A DNA stretch of 64,000 nucleotides from Halichoerus grypus (taxonomy: Eukaryota; Chordata; Mammalia; Carnivora; Phocidae), in NCBI RefSeq assembly GCF_964656455.1, contig NC_135719.1, positions 76,355,562 through 76,419,561 of the forward strand. The letters are read 5' to 3'. The notes beneath the pieces are model-generated. The model ran no database searches and was not told the origin of the DNA. It saw only the letters and a program-made list of their open reading frames with translations. Positions 57,651-64,000 of this stretch are shown here, in pieces. The position numbers and the translations under genes were made by a program. The first letter of the stretch is position 1; every line of letters begins with the position of its first letter.

Positions 57651-59689
57651 TGTGTTCACAGAACAGGGATTCACTTGTCATGGGAAGGGAGGTAGAAAAG
57701 AGATAAATAGATCTCTTGTATCTCAAAGGGAACTTATTTCTTCCAACTAGGCCTTTAAGGTTTTAGTAGGACACCTCAGGCAGTGGCAGCTAGAGGTGGG
57801 GGGGAAGTTGGTGTGCGATGGAAAGTACTAGCCTCTTTCCCAGAGCTAGAAAGAAGAGCTGGAAAGGGTTTTGCAAACCCTTCAGTAATGGAAGAGTTGT
57901 CATGCAAAAATGATAATAGCTCAATTTTGAAGTGTTCAAGGGAAAAATGGAAGAAAGACTTGGGGCTCACTAGAAGGAAGAAAACAATGAGGGTGATTCA
58001 TCAGCACAATGAGCTGTCTTTGAGATGGTGAACTCCCTGTGCTTAGAAGTATGAAAACACATGCTGGACCTCATTTAATAGGGATGTGAGGTAAAGCGAG
58101 TTACTGTCCTGGATTTGCAATTGAATTGGCAGATTTCTGAGGTCCCTTCCTACTTGGACATATGATATGGGATTTCTACTAGGCATTGGTGCTCTGACCA
58201 TGGTGATGAAAATCCCAGCAACTATGTATGGAGTGCTTAGGCCAGACTCTGTGCTAAAGATTTTATTTGAATTGTTCCCCACAATCTTCATAGATTGTAT
58301 ATATGCCATTATTATCCCTGCTAGGCGGTAGTGAACTTATGTGGTTTCACTGCAACACCCGTACCCTTAACCACTAGGCAAAATTGTGATATTCTCAACT
58401 TTATCAGTTATTCTTTTAAGGACAGAACACAGCACTCTAAAAATAGGTCAACTCTTGATTATTCACATTTAATGACTACAATCACCCTGAGGTTGTAGTT
58501 GGCATCATCAGGAGCCCTAGCTGTAAAGCATTTAAAGCCTCTTTGCTACCTCTCTTTTTGTTACGGCCTCCTTGGACTTAGAGGGGAAAGATGACAGCAA
58601 GTAGCAAGGAGACAGTGTCCTCAGAAAAGCCACACCCACATCTAGGAGGCAACATCTGAACAGGGTAGTGGGAATGGATATAGAAAGGCATTTTAGGTTA
58701 AAAAAACAAAGAGTACATGGTAGGATATCAGCAAAAATGTTGGAGTGAGGAGCTCTGAAAATTCTCCATAAAATCAATGAGAAATTGGCAAAAATAACCA
58801 GAACCAATATTTTAGAACTTTGAAAATTGACTAAGGGCTTGCAGCAGTCTGGGGAGCGTTTATTCTAGAAAAAGGCTGAATCTCTGTAAGAACAACAAAC
58901 ACTGTGATATTGTAACTTGCCCTGTTCTCATCCTCCCTCTTCAGTTCTATAGGAGACTTAAAAACCAACAGCCTGCAACTACAGTGAAAACCAGCCATCT
59001 AGCAGCCCCTGGAGGGGGTAGAATGGGATTGGAGTTCTTTCAGAGCCAAATACCCAGAGAAATGTCATTATTTGACTTGTCTGTCACACCCTGGAGACCC
59101 CCACTTGCAAGGCTATCTTTATTTGACCTGATGGGAAGCTGCCCAGTGTGAAGAGCCTTGTTGAAAACAGTTAGAGGCAATTGATTATTTTTGTGACTGC
59201 GTGAAGTAGAGGATAGCAGTTGGGGCAAGCAAAATGTTGAACACGGGAATGAGATTTTCTTTGGGTTTTGAAAAGCTCCAACATAGTACAGGGAATCTAG
59301 AAGGCCAAAAGTATGCATAGGGCTGTGTACATGCCCAGGGCTTTCTACATGCCCAGGAAGAATCTGAGAAGACTGTAAGCTCTTACCTCAGGCTGATCAT
59401 CAGCCTCCGCATAAGCAGGAAGTAAAGGCTAAGGCCCAGCTGTCAACTGCCTGAGTATTGAAGGTGTGCCCCAACATTTATACAGAACCCCCTGGCAAAG
59501 ACTGATAGACTTATTGGTTCCAAGTGTTTAAGGAAATCACTGTTCAGCTATTAGCTGACCACTAAACTAACCAAGCAGGGATTTCAGTGGCAACACACAA
59601 CAAAAAATACAGACTTTATTGAATTAGTTCATAAAAATCACTGTTAAACAAAGAAACAACAAACAGCAACAACAATGAATCCTGGGGAG

Positions 59690-60625
59690 TGGGAGAGAGT
59701 CTGATTTCAAGAGTTACTACGTTCTATTACTTACAATCACTTATATTTTCAGATGATATGATTGTGTATGTAGAAATCCTAAGGAATCCACAAAAGAAAT
59801 ATTAGAGCTATCTTAGTCCATTCAGGCTATTATAACAAAATTGCCACAGACAGGTAGTTTATGGAAAACAACAACAACAACAACAACAATTATTCCTCAC
59901 AGTTTGGAGACTGGAAGTCTGAGATCAGGTTGCCAGTATGGTCAGGTGAAGGCATGCTTCTGGGTCCCAGATTTCTTGTTGTATCCTTACCTGGTGAAAG
60001 GGGCTAGAGATCTCTCTGGAGCCTCTTTTGTAAGGCACTGATCCCATTCATGAGGGTTCCATCCTCATGACTTAAGGACATCCCAAAGATTCCCACCTCC
60101 AAATATCATCACCTTGGGGGTTAGGATTTCAACATGAATTTTGGGGTGGATGCAACAATTCAGACCATAGCAAGAGCTTGGTAAATGAGTATATCAAGAT
60201 TGCAGGACACAAGATCAATATACAAAAATTAATGGTATTCTATACACTAGCAAAGAGCAAGTCTGAAAATGAAATTAGGAAAATAATTCCTTTACTATAG
60301 CATCCAAAAGAGGAATAAATATAGGAATAAATATAACAGGAAGTGCAAGACTTGTATATGGGAAACTATAAGACATTGTTTAAAGCAATGAAAAAAAAAC
60401 CAAAATAAATGGAAAGACATCCCATGTCCATGGGTTAGAAGAATTCTATTGCAGATTCAATGCAATCCCTATCAAAATCCCAACTGGCTTCTTTGCAGAA
60501 ATGGACAAAAGCTAATCCTAAAATTTATATGAAAATGCAAGGGACCCAAAATAGCCAAAACCATCTTGAAAAAGAAGAACAAAGTTGAAGGACTGACACC
60601 TCCTGATTTCAAAACTTACAGCAAA
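59690..60625 (+). mobile_element. Old L1 ORF2 fragment, interrupted
   Basis: Two L1 segments in one order and orientation: 59700-59809 (TTCAGATGATATGATTGTG, AATCCTAAGGAATCCAC) and 60173-60625 (AGATCAATATACAAAAATTA, TTCAATGCAATCCCTATC, CAAGGGACCCAAAATAGCC, GAAGAACAAAGTTGAAGG). Frameshifts and stops throughout; it is a fossil. Confidence 0.75.
59810..60172 (+). mobile_element. Ancient interspersed repeat inserted in the old L1
   Basis: Starts ATCTTAGTCCATTCAGGC, includes GCTATTATAACAAAATTGCC, (AAC)n, GGTTAGGATTTCAACATG and ends near TTCAGACCATAGCA. AGAGCT flanks it at 59804-59809 and 60173-60178. It is a very common mammalian repeat whose family name I cannot assign with confidence. Confidence 0.65.
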
Positions 60626-61018
60626 GAATTGTTGTAAGGTAGATACCCTTATAACTACCATCAGGTTAAGAAATGTATTTTTTTCCCTGGCTTTTCCAGA
60701 AGTTTTCCTAAGCCCCACCTCAATCTTAACCCTTTCCCATACCACAATTAATAATCACACTCTCAAATTTTATAGTAATTTCTTCTTTGCATATCTTGAA
60801 AGTTTCATCACCAAAGTGTGCATCCCTAACTCTATATGGTTGCCAACAGCTTAAGTGGGAAAAGATAAAGCCTTGAAGTAAGGCAGCTCTAGCCCTCCTC
60901 CTATGAACTTGATGGTGATTACCAAGTAGAGGATTACCAGTGTCCATTTCCTCCTATTGTACCAACAAATTCAGTGGGCAGGAGGTTTTAAAATCATTGA
61001 CTGTTTCAAGGTATTTTA

Positions 61019-61232
61019 TTTTATTTATTTTATTTTATTTTATTTTATTTTATTTTATTTTATTTGACAGAGAGAGATAATGAGAGCAGGAACACAAGCA
61101 GGGAGAGTGGGAGAGGAAGAAGCAGGCTTCCTGCTGAGCAGGGAGCCCGATGAGGGGCTCGATCCCAGGACCCTGGGATTATGACCTGAGCCGAGGCAGA
61201 CGCTTAATGACGGAGCCACCTAGGAGCCCCTA
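61019..61232 (-). mobile_element. CAN-SINE, antisense, with (TTTTA)n tail
   Basis: A tail of about nine TTTTA units, then an antisense SINE ending CCACCTAGGAGCCCC. A perfect 15-bp duplication TTTCAAGGTATTTTA lies at 61004-61018 and 61233-61247. Confidence 0.94.
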
Positions 61233-61247
61233 TTTCAAGGTATTTTA

Positions 61248-62339
61248 GATAATTATCCTTATTGCCACTGTTCCCCATTATCATAAAAACAAGACTTCGA
61301 TACTGATGCTCACAGAACAATTCTACTGTCTCTTATGTTTATGGTTGAAACCACTTTCTCTAACCTGTGTATTTATCATTAAACAATGTAGCAAGAGTCC
61401 ATTAAATTGGGCTTCCCAGCCTTCCAGACATTCCATTCCACCAGTGCCAATGCTGACACTTTGAATGAAGAAGCTTATTATTATACCTTAATGACAGCAG
61501 AAGTTATATTTGGGTTGGGCTTTTAAGTAGATATGTATTGTTTTTTACCTCTTGCATTTCTTCTCCTTAAAACTTTTATTTTTGGTGGGGAGGGGGCGCC
61601 TGGGTGGCTCAGTTGGTTAAGTGTCTGCCTTGGGCTCAGGTCATGATCCCGGAGTCCTGGGATCGAGTCCCGCATTGGGCTCCCGGCTCCTAGGGGAGCC
61701 TGCTTCTCCTCCCTCTGGTCCTCCACCCCCGCTTGTGTGCTCTCTTGCTCTCGTTCTGCTTTCTCTCTCAAATAAATAAATAAATAAAATCTTTAAAAAA
61801 AAAACTTTTAATTTTTTGGACCCACCCTTCCCTCATTCCTTGTGGTGTCATTGAGGCTTCTTACCACTGTGTGTTTTATTCCTATCCCCTCTGTAGGCAT
61901 AGGGGTGACATTTGACCATATTAGAAAATCAGAATACTCATTCCACTTGACCACCATGGTTGGTTTTAAAAACAAGCTTGAAACCCAAACTGAGTCCATA
62001 AGAATCTTCCTTCAGATTTGAATATGGAGGCTGGGGGAAACAAGATTTTTTTCCCTCCTCTAGTATCCTAAGCCTGTAGACCAAAATCTGTTGACAGTCA
62101 TCTTTTCCAGGTATATGGATGAAATTGTCTGAAGAACAAAGCCTCTACACACACAAAAGCAGAGCCAAAAGATGGACTGAGTATCTTGATGAAAGAATTT
62201 TTCATACTGAATTGAGATAATGCCAGAAGTCTGGCCAACATATGAATCACCTTGTATTTGTTAGAGATTGCTCTGTAACAAATTATGCCAAAACTCAGTA
62301 GCTTAAAACAACAAACATTTATTATCTCACATATTTTTT
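61248..62339. other. Intergenic DNA containing one sense CAN-SINE
   Basis: Single-copy flanks and the SINE at 61585-61800. From about 62260 an old repeat begins (GAGATTGCTCTGTAACAAAT, AACTCAGTAGCTTAAAAC), which continues after the two SINEs at 62760. Confidence 0.6.
61585..61800 (+). mobile_element. CAN-SINE, sense
   Basis: GGGGGCGCCTGGGTGGCTCAG head, CATGATCCCGGAGTCCTGGG, (AAAT)n and an A-run. Flanking text AAAACTTTTATTTTTGG before and AAAACTTTTAATTTTTTGG after marks the duplication. Exact edges are ambiguous by a few bases. Confidence 0.93.
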
Positions 62340-62547
62340 ATTTTTTATTTTTTTTAAAGATTTTATTTATTCATTTGAGACAGAGAGAATGAGAGAGAGA
62401 GAGCACATGAGAGGGGGGGAGGGTCAGAGGGAGAAGCAGGCTCCCCGCCCAGCAGGGAGCCCGATGCGGGACTCGATCCAGGGACTCCAGGATCATGACC
62501 TGAGCCGAAGGCAGTCGCCTAACCAACTGAGCCACCCAGGCGCCCAG
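62340..62547 (-). mobile_element. CAN-SINE, antisense (first of a pair)
   Basis: Full antisense copy ending CCACCCAGGCGCCC, with a perfect duplication TTATCTCACATATTTTT (62322-62338 and 62548-62564). Confidence 0.94.
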
Positions 62548-62564
62548 TTATCTCACATATTTTT

Positions 62565-62759
62565 TAAAAAGATGTTATTTATTTATGAGAAAGAGAGAGA
62601 ATGACAAGGGGGAGAGGGGCAGCGGGAGAGGGAGAAGCAAACTTCCTGCTTCCCTACTGAGCAGGGAGCCTTACGCCTGGCTCAATCGATCCCAGGACCC
62701 TGAGATCGTGACCTGAGCCGAAGGCAGATGCTCAATCGACTGAGCCACCTAGGCGCCCC
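62565..62759 (-). mobile_element. CAN-SINE, antisense (second of a pair)
   Basis: Inserted in the same orientation directly at the right-hand target duplication of the first copy. The flanks are TCTCACATATTTT before and TTTCACATATTTT at 62762-62774. Its body starts AAAAAGATGTTATTTATTTATG and it lacks part of the usual centre. Confidence 0.92.
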
Positions 62760-63115
62760 GATTTCACATATTTTCTGATAGGGATCTGGGAATGACTCTA
62801 CTGGGTGATTCTGCCTCAGAATTTCTCAGGAGTTTGCAGGCAAGGTGTCAGCATGGGTTTCAGACCTCTAAAGACTTGACGGGCTGGAGAACCCACTTCC
62901 ATCATGGTTCACTCACATGGCTATTGGCTGGAGGCCTCAGCTCCTCACAGGGTGGACGTCTCTTCATAACACAGTAACTGGCTTCCTCCAGAGTGAGTCA
63001 TCCAAGAGAGAACAAGGAAGAAGCCACGGCACATTTCATGACTTAGCCTCCAAAGCCACAGGCCTTACTTTGCTTTCTCTCATTTGTCAAAAGCAAGTCA
63101 CTAAATTTGTCTGGA

Positions 63116-64000
63116 AGGTACGAGTGTTTAGCTTTCTATAGCTCCTATAGTTTAGGAGACAATCCAGAAGGATACTGGATTAGGAGCCGAGAGGGCAAGA
63201 TGCCACATCGAAGTAATTCATGAATACAGGGGTGAAAGAAAACAGCATTTAAAGGCTTACAATGAAAAACATTAGTCTCTTGTCCCAGCAATTCTACTTG
63301 ACTCCTTCAGTCTCATTTCTCAGAGTTGACCGCTGAAAATGTCTGTTTCTTCTGCCCTTGCATCCATCTTTCTACTTCTTACTTTTAAGTTTACATATTG
63401 TCTGCCAACATTGTGTTATGATAAAGAAGACAGGTAGTTCATTCTCCGTTTCACTCACTCCACCCTACACAATTTGTGCCACAAATTTTGATTACATCAA
63501 CAATCGGAGTTTACATTGTTATGACCATCAATTACTACTGACTGCTGAATTTAGGTTTCCTTTGTTGTTCAGCTGATCCTGGAGGTACCAATTTGATCTT
63601 TTCTCATTAATTTAGTTTTTTAAAAATATATATATATTCAAATATATACATGTACACACACACACTTATCCTTATTTCCATGATGTTTTAAGTGATTTCC
63701 CCAAGAATACTATTTCCTGGTATTCATATCTTTGCACGATACCCTTCTCTGTAGTGTGGCTGGGACCTGGAAATTGCTTCTAATAAATGGAATGTGGCAC
63801 AGGGGACAGGATGCATGTGATCATCATGGGAACATGATTGCAGAAAAGTGTAGTTCCCATCTTGCTGAGGTCTGTCTCTCTCTCTCCATTGCTGGCTTTG
63901 AAGAAGCAAGCTGCCATGGATCTATGGCTGCAAGGAAATGAATTTTGCAAATAACTTAAAGGAGCTTAGAGGTTTTTCCCTACTCTAGCTTCTGTGAGAA
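63116..64000. other. Intergenic single-copy DNA at the right edge
   Basis: No gene or recent repeat recognised. A short (AT)n/(AC)n run lies at 63625-63665. No formin (FMN1) exon was seen. Confidence 0.6.

Larger units (their letters stand above)
57651..61018. other. Intergenic DNA downstream of GREM1
   Basis: No gene seen. It contains an antisense MIR-like stretch (58200-58340), an old plus-strand L1 (about 59690-60625) interrupted by another repeat (59810-60172), and single-copy sequence. Confidence 0.7.
62260..63115 (+). mobile_element. Ancient interspersed repeat split by two CAN-SINEs
   Basis: TGTAACAAATTATGCC, GTAGCTTAAAACAACAAAC, ATTTATTATCTCACATATTT, then after the SINEs GGATCTGGGAATGACTCTAC, CACATGGCTATTGGCTGG and GCCACGGCACATTTCATG. 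The order is that of a common mammalian old repeat, probably a DNA transposon or LTR relic. The family is not assigned. Confidence 0.5.

Noticed and set aside
57616..64000. FMN1 (formin 1) 3' exons, expected beyond GREM1 on the opposite strand
   Set aside because: No formin-like coding text was seen. In human the FMN1 end is roughly 30 kb away, beyond this window.
1..64000. CRISPR arrays, operons, rRNA or functional tRNA genes
   Set aside because: Nothing of the kind is present. Regular repeats here are microsatellites or dispersed SINEs, and the tRNA-like pieces are SINE heads or a truncated tRNA-Thr fragment.

Overview
The window is mammalian nuclear DNA from a caniform carnivoran. The evidence is 21 recognisable copies (7 plus, 14 minus), and one shrunken remnant, of a tRNA-Lys-derived carnivore SINE (CAN-SINE). 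The SINE head (GGCGCCTGGGTGGCTCAG, then GTTAAGCGTCTGCC and TCATGATCCCAGG) is the form I associate with bears, pinnipeds and mustelids rather than dogs or cats. The species cannot be fixed by eye. The locus corresponds to human 15q13.3: the 3' part of SCG5 followed by all of GREM1, both on the plus strand. FMN1, which lies beyond GREM1 in human, was not found.

Layout. From 1 to about 19.5 kb are the last four coding exons of SCG5 (neuroendocrine protein 7B2; 3417-3566, 7642-7754, 14902-14955, 18920-19015) with a short 3' UTR ending near 19490. The first exons lie upstream of the window. From 19.5 to 44.3 kb is the SCG5-GREM1 intergenic interval: CAN-SINEs up to 33.7 kb, one 2-kb truncated L1, old MIR/L2/MER5/L1 remnants, and then a long stretch with no CAN-SINE. 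From about 44.34 to 46.45 kb is a CpG island with the GREM1 promoter (CCAAT box, GC boxes, TTTAAA TATA-like element) and non-coding exon 1 (about 45032-45191). Intron 1 runs 45192-53555. Exon 2 (53556 to about 57615) carries the whole 184-residue GREM1 coding sequence and a 3.5-kb AU-rich 3' UTR. From 57.6 to 64 kb is intergenic DNA with old L1 and other repeats and recent SINEs.

Function. SCG5/7B2 is a secretory-pathway chaperone and C-terminal-peptide inhibitor of prohormone convertase 2. GREM1 is a secreted BMP antagonist of the DAN/CAN cystine-knot family. They are neighbours but do not act in one pathway. The interval between them matters because in human a duplication reaching from the 3' end of SCG5 to just upstream of GREM1 causes ectopic GREM1 expression (hereditary mixed polyposis).

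I found no new protein system. The points most worth a second look are a NAGNAG acceptor in SCG5 that toggles one residue, a changed basic cleavage tract in 7B2, an intronic CpG-rich patch in SCG5, the CAN-SINE desert around the GREM1 promoter, a paired SOX-type site in GREM1 intron 1, a 30-bp tandem duplication carrying an E-box and a homeodomain core, a tRNA-Thr 5' fragment, and several unusual SINE insertions (nested head-to-head, possible 3' transduction, internally deleted). Comparisons with human sequences are from memory, not from a database search.
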